52,974 nucleotides of DNA, from the NCBI RefSeq assembly GCF_945957465.1, contig NZ_CAMFLC010000027.1, positions 1-52,974 on the forward strand, read 5' to 3'. Of this stretch, positions 46,109 through 52,974 are shown in pieces (the stretch's first letter is position 1; the number at the start of each line of letters is the position of its first letter). Origin of the DNA: an uncultured Leifsonia sp. (GTDB taxonomy: Bacteria > Actinomycetota > Actinomycetes > Actinomycetales > Microbacteriaceae). Below the pieces are notes generated by a model. That model saw only the letters and a program-made list of their open reading frames with translations. It was not told the origin of the DNA and searched no databases. Made by a program: the position numbers and the translations under genes.

Positions 46109-46411
46109 ATGAGAAACGACATCGGAACGTCCCCGACGGGGATGCACGGCGTGCCCGCATCCGGTCGCGTGCTGGTGGTCGCGGTCGTCGCCTGGAGCCT
46201 CGCCTGGAAAGGGGCGTCGATGTGGCGCGCGGCGCGCAACGGCAGCAAGCCGTGGTTCGTCACCCTGCTGCTGACCAACACCCTCGGCGCCCTCGACGCT
46301 ATCTACCTCTTCGGCGTCGATCGTCGGCACCGCAGGGAGGAGCTCGACGAAGTCACCATCCTGGAGATGACCGGCGAGCCCGAGCAGGAAGGTCACCGGC
46401 AGGAGACGTGA
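46109..46411 (+). CDS. Small membrane protein, DUF5652-like
   Basis: 100 aa, two hydrophobic segments (about 20-35, 48-68) with WKGASMWRAARNGSKPWFVTLLLTNTLGALDAIYLFGV-type signature split across them, resembling DUF5652. No Shine-Dalgarno before the ATG; 36 nt from box 20, so predicted leaderless. Followed after 46 nt by the SulP gene, possibly one transcript. Confidence 0.72.
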   Translation: MRNDIGTSPTGMHGVPASGRVLVVAVVAWSLAWKGASMWRAARNGSKPWFVTLLLTNTLGALDAIYLFGVDRRHRREELDEVTILEMTGEPEQEGHRQET

Positions 46412-46457
46412 GGCACTCGCGCTGACGTGTCGCTCGAGTCCGGGAGGGGGCCTCCTC

Positions 46458-48122
46458 GTGCCGTCGATGTCCGGGCTCCTCCGGGGTCGCGTCCTCGCGG
46501 GGTTGACGCTTCGCTCGCTGCCGCGGGAGCTCCTGGCCGGCGTGACGCTGCTCGCCATCTCGGTGCCGGTGAACATCGGCTATGCGCAGATCGCGGGTCT
46601 CCCGCCGACCGCAGGTCTCTACGCGCTGGTCGTCCCTGCCGTCGTCTACGCGCTCATCGTCTCGTCCCGTCAGCTGGTGGCGTCGCCCGATGCGGCAGCG
46701 TCCGCCCTGGTCGCGTCATCGCTCGGTGGCCTCGCCGTGGCCGGTTCGGCCGGGTACCTTGCGCTCGCGTGCGCCCAGGCCGTCATCGGCGGTCTGGTCT
46801 TCGTGCTCTGCGCGGTCTTCAACCTCGGCTTCCTGGCCGACTTCCTCTCCAAACCGATCCTGATCGGCTTCGTGAGCGGCCTTGCCCTCGACATCCTCGT
46901 GAGCGAGATCGCGACGATGCTGGGCATCACGATCACCGGCAGTGCCGGCTTCATCACACGGGTCTCGGAACTCCTGGGCGGCCTGGGTGATGCGAACGGC
47001 TGGGCGATCGTGATCTCGGCCGCGTCGCTGACCGTGCTGATCGTCGGCCGTCGGCTCGCCCCGCTCGTTCCGTGGGCGTTGATCGTGCTCATCGGCGCCA
47101 CGACGGCGGCGCTCCTCACCGGAGTCGAACGACGCGGAGTCTCGACCCTCGGTCCGGTGGCCTCGGGCGCCCCGACGTTCAGCTGGCCGCTGATCGACTG
47201 GTCGCAATGGCTCGCGCTGGTGCCGTCGGCACTGTCCCTGACCATGGTCGCCATGAGCGAGGGCCTCCTGGTTTCGCGCGCCTTCGGCGAGCGCCGCGGC
47301 TACCGGGTGAACGTGAACAGGGACCTGCTGGCGTTCGGGGCGGCCAACGTCGCCTCGGGCCTCACCGGCGGCTTCACGATCGGTTCGTCGACGTCGCGCA
47401 CCGCGGTGATGGATCACGCGGGCTCGCGCAGTCAGCTGCCCGCGGTCGTGACCGCCGCGGGCACCCTGCTGCTCGTCGTCTTCGGCACGGCGCTGCTCGA
47501 ACACATCCCGTCGCCGGCGATCGGTGCGATCGTCGCCGTCGCCGTGCTGCCGTTGCTCGACGCGCGTGAGTTCGTCTCGCTCTGGCGACTGTCGCGGTTC
47601 GAGTTCGCGATCGCGGTCGCGTGCTTCTTGGCCGCCCTGCTCATCGGACCCGTCGCCGGAATCGTCATCGCTGTCGTGCTCGCCCTCGTCAACCTGGCCC
47701 GCCGGGCGGCGAACCCGGCCATCGACGTGCTGAGCACCACGGACTCTCCCGACCACTCGCTGCTGCCGGTCGAGGGCGAGGTCACTCAGACCGCACCGGG
47801 GCTGATCGTGCTCCGGTTCGCGGCGCCGCTGTTCTTCGCCAACGCCGGGGTGTTCGAGGAGGCGGTCAAGGCCGCGGTCACGGAAGCCGGCCCCGATCGC
47901 CTGAAACATCTCGTCCTCGACCTCGAGGCCGTCACCGACATCGACATCACGGCCGCTGAGCGCTTCCATGCCGTTCAGGACTGGTTGAGCGAGCACGACA
48001 TCCTGCTGCCGTACTCGCGCGTGCGACCGGATCTCGAGCTGAGATTGGAGCACTTCGGCCTGATCGGCGACCGCGACCTCTACGGAACCAACCAGTCGGC
48101 GATCGACGCACTGGGCGGCTGA
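46458..48122 (+). CDS. SulP-family anion transporter with STAS domain
   Basis: 554 aa. About 10-12 membrane helices; SulP motifs [16 protein letters not shown] and [16 protein letters not shown]; a C-terminal STAS domain (about 440-545) with [14 protein letters not shown]. Transports sulfate, bicarbonate or a similar anion; specificity unknown. GTG 46458 is chosen because GGGAGGGGG ends 7 nt upstream. No own DevR box; it may be read from box 20 through the small gene before it. Confidence 0.9.
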   Translation: MPSMSGLLRGRVLAGLTLRSLPRELLAGVTLLAISVPVNIGYAQIAGLPPTAGLYALVVPAVVYALIVSSRQLVASPDAAASALVASSLGGLAVAGSAGYLALACAQAVIGGLVFVLCAVFNLGFLADFLSKPILIGFVSGLALDILVSEIATMLGITITGSAGFITRVSELLGGLGDANGWAIVISAASLTVLIVGRRLAPLVPWALIVLIGATTAALLTGVERRGVSTLGPVASGAPTFSWPLIDWSQWLALVPSALSLTMVAMSEGLLVSRAFGERRGYRVNVNRDLLAFGAANVASGLTGGFTIGSSTSRTAVMDHAGSRSQLPAVVTAAGTLLLVVFGTALLEHIPSPAIGAIVAVAVLPLLDAREFVSLWRLSRFEFAIAVACFLAALLIGPVAGIVIAVVLALVNLARRAANPAIDVLSTTDSPDHSLLPVEGEVTQTAPGLIVLRFAAPLFFANAGVFEEAVKAAVTEAGPDRLKHLVLDLEAVTDIDITAAERFHAVQDWLSEHDILLPYSRVRPDLELRLEHFGLIGDRDLYGTNQSAIDALGG

Positions 48123-48140
48123 GCGAGGTCACGACCTCGC
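48123..48140 (+). terminator. Hairpin after the SulP gene
   Basis: GCGAGGTC / GACCTCGC inverted repeat directly after the stop codon, no U-tract. Confidence 0.4.
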
Positions 48141-48208
48141 GAGCGCGCCCCCGACGGCTGGAGCGCGTTCACCATCCGCCTCGCAGGGAGAAATCTTCCC
48201 GCACCGTG

Positions 48209-48237
48209 TTGACAGTCCCGACGACTGTCTGTACTGT
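48209..48237 (+). promoter_or_regulatory. Sigma-70-type promoter of the TetR operon
   Basis: TTGACA (48209-48214), 17-bp spacer, TACTGT (48232-48237). Strong consensus-like promoter, unlike the DevR-type promoters. Confidence 0.75.
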
Positions 48238-48277
48238 TTGGTACACACCAAACCGACCGGTACAGTCCGTACCGGTC
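48211..48277. promoter_or_regulatory. Three inverted repeats, likely TetR operators
   Basis: GACAGTC-N5-GACTGTC (48211-48229) overlaps the promoter spacer; GTTTGGT-N4-ACCAAAC (48236-48253) covers the probable start site; GACCGGTAC-N5-GTACCGGTC (48255-48277) lies in the leader. Placement fits repression by the TetR encoded in the same operon. Confidence 0.65.
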
Positions 48278-48307
48278 AGTACAACTCAGCTCGTGAAGGA
48301 GCCTGTC

Positions 48308-48775
48308 ATGTCTCGTCCCCCGCTTCCCCCGTTCACCGCGGAGACCGCCGCCATCAAGGCCCGGGCCGCCGAGGATGCATGGAACACCCGCGACCCGGAG
48401 CGCATCTCCCTCGCCTACAGTGAGAACAGCTGGTGGCGGAACCGCTCGACGTTCGTCCAGGGCCGACCTGCGATCGTCGAGTTCCTCGCCGGCAAGTGGG
48501 AGCGCGAGCTCGACTACCGCCTCATCAAGGAGGTGTGGGCCTACACCGGCAACGTCATCGCTGTGCGTTTCGCGTACGAGTACCATGACCTCAACGGCCA
48601 GTGGTTCCGTGCCTACGGCAATGAGAACTGGGAGTTCGACGAGGAGGGCCTGATGACCCACCGCCACGCGAGCATCAACGATGTCGCGATCGATGAGTCC
48701 GAGCGCAAATTCTTCTGGGACAACTCGGGCCCCCGCCCGGCCGACCACCCCGGCCTGAGCGAACTCGGGCTGTAA
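48308..48775 (+). CDS. DUF1348 / NTF2-like protein
   Basis: 155 aa. [21 protein letters not shown]-type start split by a helix, [26 protein letters not shown] and [10 protein letters not shown] ends fit the DUF1348 (nuclear transport factor 2-like, SnoaL-type) family; enzymatic role unknown. AAGGAG precedes the ATG. First gene of an operon with its own TetR regulator and an alpha/beta hydrolase. Confidence 0.88.
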   Translation: MSRPPLPPFTAETAAIKARAAEDAWNTRDPERISLAYSENSWWRNRSTFVQGRPAIVEFLAGKWERELDYRLIKEVWAYTGNVIAVRFAYEYHDLNGQWFRAYGNENWEFDEEGLMTHRHASINDVAIDESERKFFWDNSGPRPADHPGLSELGL

Positions 48776-49341
48776 TGGCCAGAACCGTCCTCGACCGCTC
48801 GGACGTCGTCCTCGCTCTCGCAGGAGTCTTCCGCAAGCGAGGCTTCGACGGCGGGTCCCTGTCAGTAATCCAGCAAGAGACCGGTGTCGGCCGCGGCAGC
48901 CTGTACCACTTCTTCCCGAACGGGAAGACGGACATGGCCGCCGCCGTCCTCGAGCAGGTCAGCGACTGGTTCGAGGAACGCATCTACACCCCGCTGCGCA
49001 CCGCCGAGAACGCCACCCAGGCGATCGAGGCGATGTCGCAGGAAGTAGGGGAGTACTTCATCTCCCGTGAGCGCGTGTGCCTGTTCGCCGCGATCACGAT
49101 GGGTGAAGAGCAGGAAGCGTTCGCCGGCCCGGCCCGGAAATACTTCACGGACTGGGTCGACGCCCTCGCGGACGCGCTCCGCACCGGCGGACTCTCGCCC
49201 GAGGACGCTGCCGATCGCGCGCTCGACGCGGTCGCGACGATCCAGGGTGCACTGATCCTGGCTCGTGCCTACGACGACGACGCAACCCTCCTCGGGATCG
49301 TCGACCGCACCAAGCGGAACCTGCTCGCCTCCGTCCGCTGA
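48775..49341 (+). CDS. TetR-family transcriptional regulator
   Basis: 188 aa. N-terminal HTH (VFRKRGFDGGSLSVIQQETG, GVGRGSLYHFFPNGKTDM) and a ligand-binding C-terminal half. Start overlaps the DUF1348 stop by 1 nt (TAATG). Likely represses this operon through the inverted repeats at 48211-48277 (inference from position). Confidence 0.9.
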   Translation: MARTVLDRSDVVLALAGVFRKRGFDGGSLSVIQQETGVGRGSLYHFFPNGKTDMAAAVLEQVSDWFEERIYTPLRTAENATQAIEAMSQEVGEYFISRERVCLFAAITMGEEQEAFAGPARKYFTDWVDALADALRTGGLSPEDAADRALDAVATIQGALILARAYDDDATLLGIVDRTKRNLLASVR

Positions 49342-49494
49342 GCCCGGGCCCTTCCAAGACCTCCAGCCTCAGCGCTGGTCCCGTCCGCTCCACCCCCTCG
49401 CTGCCACCGTCCCATCCGCACAGCTCGTCGCGGCAACCCCGCCGCGACCTCACCGCCGCCGACCTCGTTCGGCGACCCCGAAAAGGAGTAAGCC

Positions 49495-50334
49495 ATGCCG
49501 TTCGTCACCACCGAAGACGGAACCGAGATCTTCTACAAGGACTTCGGACCCCGCGACGCCCAGCCCATCATGTTCCACCACGGATGGCCGCTGTCCTCCG
49601 ACGACTGGGACAACCAGATCCTCTACTTCCTCGCCAAGGGCTACCGCGTCGTCGCCAGCGACCGCCGCGGACACGGACGGTCCTCCGACATCGGAACCGG
49701 CCACGACATGGACCACTACGCCGGCGACGTCGACGCCGTCGTGCAGCAGCTCGACCTCCGTAACGTCATCCACGTCGGCCACTCAACCGGCGGCGGGCAG
49801 GTCGCCCGCTACGTGGCGAAGTACGGTCAGCCCCAGGGCCGCGTCGCCAAGGCGGTCCTCGTCGCCGCCGTGCCGCCGCTCATGGTGCAGACCCCCGGGC
49901 ACCCCGCCGGCGTGCCCATCACGGTCTTCAACGGCTTCCGCGACGCCCTCGCCGCGAACCGCGCGGAGTTCTACGAGGCCGTCGCCTCCGGGCCGTTCTA
50001 CGGCTTCAACCGCGACGACGTCGCCCTCTCGCAGCCGGTCGTCGACAACTGGGTGCGGCAGGGCCTGACGGGCAGCGCTCTCGCCCACTACGAGGGCATC
50101 AAGGCCTTCTCCGAGACCGACCAGACCGACGACCTCAGGGCCATCACCGTTCCCGTGCTCGTCCTCCAGGGCGACGACGACCAGGTCGTGCCTTACCAGG
50201 AAGCCGCCCTCAAACAGGCCGAGCTCCTGAATGACGCGACCGTGAAGATCTACCCCGGCCTGTCCCACGGCATGCTCACCGTGAACGCCGGCACCGTCAA
50301 CCCCGACATCCTCACCTTCATCCAGCAGCCCTGA
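49495..50334 (+). CDS. Alpha/beta hydrolase, cofactor-free chloroperoxidase/esterase type
   Basis: 279 aa. Oxyanion motif HHGWPLSSDDW, nucleophile elbow GHSTGG, acid Asp in LQGDDDQVVP and His in PGLSHGM. Sequence style is that of non-heme (metal-free) haloperoxidases, which are serine hydrolases with perhydrolase side activity. AAAGGAG precedes the ATG. Last gene of the TetR operon, 153 nt after tetR, ahead of an intrinsic terminator. Confidence 0.92.
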   Translation: MPFVTTEDGTEIFYKDFGPRDAQPIMFHHGWPLSSDDWDNQILYFLAKGYRVVASDRRGHGRSSDIGTGHDMDHYAGDVDAVVQQLDLRNVIHVGHSTGGGQVARYVAKYGQPQGRVAKAVLVAAVPPLMVQTPGHPAGVPITVFNGFRDALAANRAEFYEAVASGPFYGFNRDDVALSQPVVDNWVRQGLTGSALAHYEGIKAFSETDQTDDLRAITVPVLVLQGDDDQVVPYQEAALKQAELLNDATVKIYPGLSHGMLTVNAGTVNPDILTFIQQP

Positions 50335-50347
50335 CCCCGTCGGCGCT

Positions 50348-50401
50348 GACGTCCTGGGCCACCGCCCTTCTCAGGCCGATGGCCCAGGACGTCTTTGTTT
50401 T
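50348..50401 (+). terminator. Rho-independent terminator
   Basis: Perfect 14-bp stem GACGTCCTGGGCCA (50348-50361) / TGGCCCAGGACGTC (50380-50393) followed by TTTGTTTT. The clearest intrinsic terminator of the window; ends the TetR operon. Confidence 0.9.
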
Positions 50402-50464
50402 CCGAGTGCACGGGCACCCTGCGGTGCTTTGATGGCCACGGGAACACCGGATGATCGGAGGCAC

Positions 50465-51040
50465 ATGCGATACGGGCGGATTCCGATAACGGCGCTCGGG
50501 ATCGTCGCTGCCTCTCTGGCGCTGACCGGCTGCGGCGATGACGGCACCTGGGACACGCCTCGCACACCGACGATCAGCCTCACTGTGGCAGCCGGCTGCC
50601 CGACCACTGTGACGCGTCCCAGGGACGTTGCGAATACCGATCCTGGCGACTCGACCCTCCTGCCTGCAGGCTCCATGCCGGACGCCGCCCTGATCTGTGC
50701 CTACAGCGGGCCACTCAACCCGTCAGACGAACACCTGGCGAAGACGCTCAACGCCGACGAAGCACAACGCATCGCCGACGCCCTTCTGCACGTCTCCCTC
50801 GCGCGACCCAGGGGCACAGTCAGTTGCCCGGACGACTCGGGCGCCTTCGCCATCTTCGCCTTCTCCTACCCTCACCATCCCGACGTCAGTCTGTGGTGGA
50901 ACACGACAGGATGCCAATCGATCGACAACGGAAGGATCGGGGCATCTCAGATCGCCTCCCCGAGTTTCAGCGATTTCCAGAACACGTTCGAGGCCGTCGC
51001 GGGCCTACCGGACGGGCCTCGTCTGCCTCGGGCCCCCTGA
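50465..51040 (+). CDS. Putative lipoprotein
   Basis: 191 aa. Signal peptide with lipobox LTGC (Cys about residue 21), so probably membrane-anchored outside the cell. The mature part has several Cys and a DUF3558-like look (DAALICAYSGPL, WWNTTGCQSIDNGR), but I do not claim the family. ATG 50465 chosen by the signal peptide; GGAGG is only 3 nt upstream. Confidence 0.75.
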   Translation: MRYGRIPITALGIVAASLALTGCGDDGTWDTPRTPTISLTVAAGCPTTVTRPRDVANTDPGDSTLLPAGSMPDAALICAYSGPLNPSDEHLAKTLNADEAQRIADALLHVSLARPRGTVSCPDDSGAFAIFAFSYPHHPDVSLWWNTTGCQSIDNGRIGASQIASPSFSDFQNTFEAVAGLPDGPRLPRAP

Positions 51041-51273
51041 CGCGATGCGGCGCGATGCGGCCCGGGAACTGCTTTCCGCGTCGACCTCCCTGGCGCACGG
51101 TGAGCGGTTCGTGTCAGGGGCGGTGTTCGTCCGCCCACTCGGTCGATGTGCTCTGCTTCTCCAGGGGCGTCCGCAATCCGCTCAGTTGCTGCGGCTACTC
51201 GCCGCAGGTACGCCAGCAAGCTGATCCCGGCGAGGACCACCACAACAATGCCGATGAGGAGTACCCAGTCCAT
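50947..51273 (-). CDS. Possible small membrane protein
   Basis: 108 aa: an N-terminal membrane helix (WVLLIGIVVVVLAGISLLAYL) followed by a basic, low-complexity tail. The helix half looks genuine; the tail overlaps the end of the convergent lipoprotein gene by 94 nt and may be unselected sequence. Not recognised. Confidence 0.4.
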   Translation of the reverse strand: MDWVLLIGIVVVVLAGISLLAYLRRVAAATERIADAPGEAEHIDRVGGRTPPLTRTAHRAPGRSTRKAVPGPHRAASRQGARGRRGPSGRPATASNVFWKSLKLGEAI

Positions 51274-51450
51274 CACGCAAACCTAGTCGCATCTGCTGCG
51301 TCCGTTAGGGGATCCTCTACCGAGACGTTGGGCCCGCGGTGGACTGGCTCTGCTCACTCGGGCGGCAAGAATTCGGACTGGGTCGGGCTGGAGCGGAGTT
51401 AGACGACGGGTTACCCAAGCGCGACGACAGCGCTGGCATAGACTCCCGAT

Positions 51451-52191
51451 GTGCCCTCTATTCCGCGGATGGCGGCTACGATCGAGCGCCGACTTCTCGT
51501 CAATTACCGACTCGACCCGCGGGTCGCGCAGGAGATGCTGCCGCGTGGCCTCCGCCCGCAGTTGGTCAGCGGAAATGCCCTCGCCGGTGTTTGCCTGATC
51601 CGGCTGGGAGGCTTCAGGCCGCAATGGTTTCCCCCAAAGATCGGCCACCGCAGCGAAAGCGCGGCTCACCGAATTGCCGTGGAGTGGGATGGTCCCGGCG
51701 GTATCCGCACCGGGGTATATATCCCTCGTCGACATAGCGCATCCCGGCTCGCGCAGCTCGCAGGTGGACGGGTCTTCCCTGGCGTCCATGAACATGCCGT
51801 TGTCACGTCTGTGGAGTCCTCCACTCATCTGAACGTGAAGGTCGAGGCGGCCGATATCTCTGTCGATGTGGATGTAGACGTAGTTCCGCCTGAGCGCTTC
51901 CAAAGCGGGATGTTCACCGATCTGACGGCCGCGTCCGAGTTCTTCCGCAAGGACGCGGTCGGTTGGTCACCAACCCGCGATGGGAGACTTGAAGCGTTGC
52001 GGCTCGACACCGATGCGTGGCGGGTCGAACCGGGTGTGGCGACACGAGTCGAGTCCAGTTTCTTCGACGCACTTCCAGTGGAAGCCGCTGAGCTCGACCA
52101 CGTACTCATCATGCGCGGGGTGCCCGTTGTCTGGAGCAGCCCCGTCGAGGTCGACCCTGACCAGCACGCCACGATGCGCACCACGAAGTGA
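51451..52191 (+). CDS. DUF2071 family protein
   Basis: 246 aa. Opening ATIERRLLVNYRLDPRVAQ and AGVCLIRLGGFRPQWFP fit DUF2071 (acetoacetate-decarboxylase-like fold), function unknown. GTG 51451 is preferred over ATG 51469 because TAGACT (51439-51444) sits at -12 to -7 of the GTG, suggesting a leaderless transcript. Confidence 0.8.
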   Translation: MPSIPRMAATIERRLLVNYRLDPRVAQEMLPRGLRPQLVSGNALAGVCLIRLGGFRPQWFPPKIGHRSESAAHRIAVEWDGPGGIRTGVYIPRRHSASRLAQLAGGRVFPGVHEHAVVTSVESSTHLNVKVEAADISVDVDVDVVPPERFQSGMFTDLTAASEFFRKDAVGWSPTRDGRLEALRLDTDAWRVEPGVATRVESSFFDALPVEAAELDHVLIMRGVPVVWSSPVEVDPDQHATMRTTK

Positions 52192-52260
52192 GATGTTGGG
52201 CTGCCAGCCAGTCACCGTGGACGAGCGGGTAACCACTCCGATCGGATCCATCAGCGGACC

Positions 52261-52288
52261 GGTGAGTAGCGGGGCTTGAACCCGCTAC
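52261..52288 (-). other. tRNA 3'-end fragment (T-arm and acceptor strand), candidate attachment-site remnant
   Basis: On the minus strand the segment forms a T-arm (GCGGG-TTCAAGC-CCCGC) followed by TACTCAC and C. This is the layout of a tRNA 3' end with discriminator C, as in tRNA-His. No D-arm, anticodon arm or complementary 5' acceptor strand is present upstream, so it is not a functional tRNA. Similar fragments are left by elements integrating into tRNA 3' ends. Confidence 0.5.
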
Positions 52289-52338
52289 CTCCCGTGCGAA
52301 CGCCTCCGCAAGCGGATCGGTCTTCGTGCCTTGGATGA

Positions 52339-52884
52339 TCAGTCTGTGATTTTATCCGCGATGATCGCTGCGATATCGGTGACCGGAAGACTAGTGCTGT
52401 CGAGTACCAACTCGTCCGCGAACTCGACGCGTTCGAGGATGTCCGCCAGCTCCGGATGCCGCCTTTCATGCCACTCGAGTTCGCTCCTGTTCTCGCTGTG
52501 TCGCAACCGCAGCCGTGCAATCGCCGCATCAGCGTCCAGAACCAGTCGCAGCATTGGTGGTTGCTTGGATTCAATCGCTCTCGAGCAGCGGTCGAACTGC
52601 TCAGCAGTCTCGACCACGCCGGCAACCACAATTACCTGCGCTCCGCGAGCCCGAAACTGCGTCGAAACGGCTCTGAGGTTCGCCAAGGTCAGTTCGAACT
52701 GGAACGGGTCATCTCGCGGAGCCGGCCACGCGCGACGGAGCCAGTCGATATCGATCACGGCGCCGGGAATGCCGCGCTTCTCGAGCTCTTCGCCGACATG
52801 GTCGGCGGTCGTGGTTTTGCCTGCGCCGACGCTTCCGTTAATCCAGACGGCGTCATAGGCAGGGCGAGTCATAGGCGAAACCAT
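52339..52884 (-). CDS. Small P-loop kinase-like protein
   Basis: 181 aa. Walker A NGSVGAGKTTTADHVGEEL at the N terminus, an Asp-rich DIDWLRRAWP motif and a late Arg/His-rich lid (RLRLRHSENRSELEWHERR) suggest an adenylate/shikimate- or adenylylsulfate-kinase-like NTPase. Substrate unknown. Start ATG 52884 or 52872; neither has a strong ribosome site. Less GC-rich than the DevR locus. Confidence 0.75.
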   Translation of the reverse strand: MVSPMTRPAYDAVWINGSVGAGKTTTADHVGEELEKRGIPGAVIDIDWLRRAWPAPRDDPFQFELTLANLRAVSTQFRARGAQVIVVAGVVETAEQFDRCSRAIESKQPPMLRLVLDADAAIARLRLRHSENRSELEWHERRHPELADILERVEFADELVLDSTSLPVTDIAAIIADKITD

Positions 52885-52974
52885 ACCGCCACACCTGCGG
52901 CGCATTCGTCTGGACGCCCGTGTCCCGCGTCAAGTAGTTGGCAGGGTTTCTTCGATTTCGAAGTTGGGGATGGT

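Noticed and set aside
46412-46457. A separate DevR-type promoter for the SulP gene
   Set aside because: The gap contains no palindrome; any DevR control would have to come from box 20 through the upstream small gene.
51339-51737. Plus-strand frame upstream of and overlapping the DUF2071 gene
   Set aside because: Out of frame with the recognisable DUF2071 protein, no family features, and it spans an intergenic region.
52261-52340. A complete tRNA gene
   Set aside because: Only the T-arm and 3' acceptor strand can be drawn; no D-arm, anticodon arm or matching 5' strand lies upstream on the minus strand.

Overview
The window is about 53 kb of high-GC actinobacterial DNA. Gene density, frequent ATGA/GTGA overlaps and protein style suggest a Microbacteriaceae-type actinomycete. 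That placement is inference; there is no rRNA or other taxonomic marker.

The main content (about 1.6 to 46.5 kb) is a stress or dormancy locus resembling the DosR/DevR regulon of Mycobacterium tuberculosis. It encodes a two-GAF sensor kinase and NarL-type regulator (15.7-18.0 kb) whose DNA-recognition helix is almost the mycobacterial DevR one. Around it lie seven universal stress protein genes, an Hsp20, two triple-BON proteins, two zinc alcohol dehydrogenases, a flavodoxin-like protein, two FMN-binding split-barrel proteins, Mg-type and Ca-type P-type ATPases, and two phosphoribosyltransferase fusions. Carbon and energy genes include PfkB, PEP synthase, acetyl-CoA synthetase, a three-gene E1-E2 dehydrogenase complex, an acyl carrier protein, FtsH and a HAD-GH65 phosphorylase.

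Reading the intergenic regions by eye, I found 20 copies of a 14-bp palindrome (about GGGNCYWWNGNCCC) in front of almost every transcription unit of this locus. A -10-like hexamer lies 22-24 bp beyond each box, giving 22 predicted promoters. Seven genes start 35-37 nt from the box and lack a usable Shine-Dalgarno (predicted leaderless). Fourteen start 47-93 nt away, and nearly all have a clear Shine-Dalgarno. One box, at 4361-4374, has no gene and may drive a small RNA.

Layout: 0-1.6 kb, two cation-diffusion-facilitator-type genes (the first truncated by the window edge). 1.7-22 kb and 25-46.5 kb, the DevR-type locus. 23.7-25.1 kb, a less GC-rich insert that reads as a toxin-antitoxin-chaperone (SecB-like) module. 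46.5-48.1 kb, a SulP transporter. 48.2-50.4 kb, an unrelated TetR-controlled operon ending in a strong intrinsic terminator. 50.4-53 kb, accessory-looking DNA with a lipoprotein, a DUF2071 protein, a small P-loop kinase and a tRNA 3'-end fragment that could be an attachment-site remnant.

Working model (inference): under low oxygen or redox stress the kinase activates the regulator. The regulator then induces chaperone, USP, envelope (BON), ion-pump and proteolysis functions together with a rerouting of carbon through pyruvate/PEP, acetate, ethanol and phosphorolytic sugar use. The kinase and regulator genes lie downstream of a box themselves, implying positive feedback.
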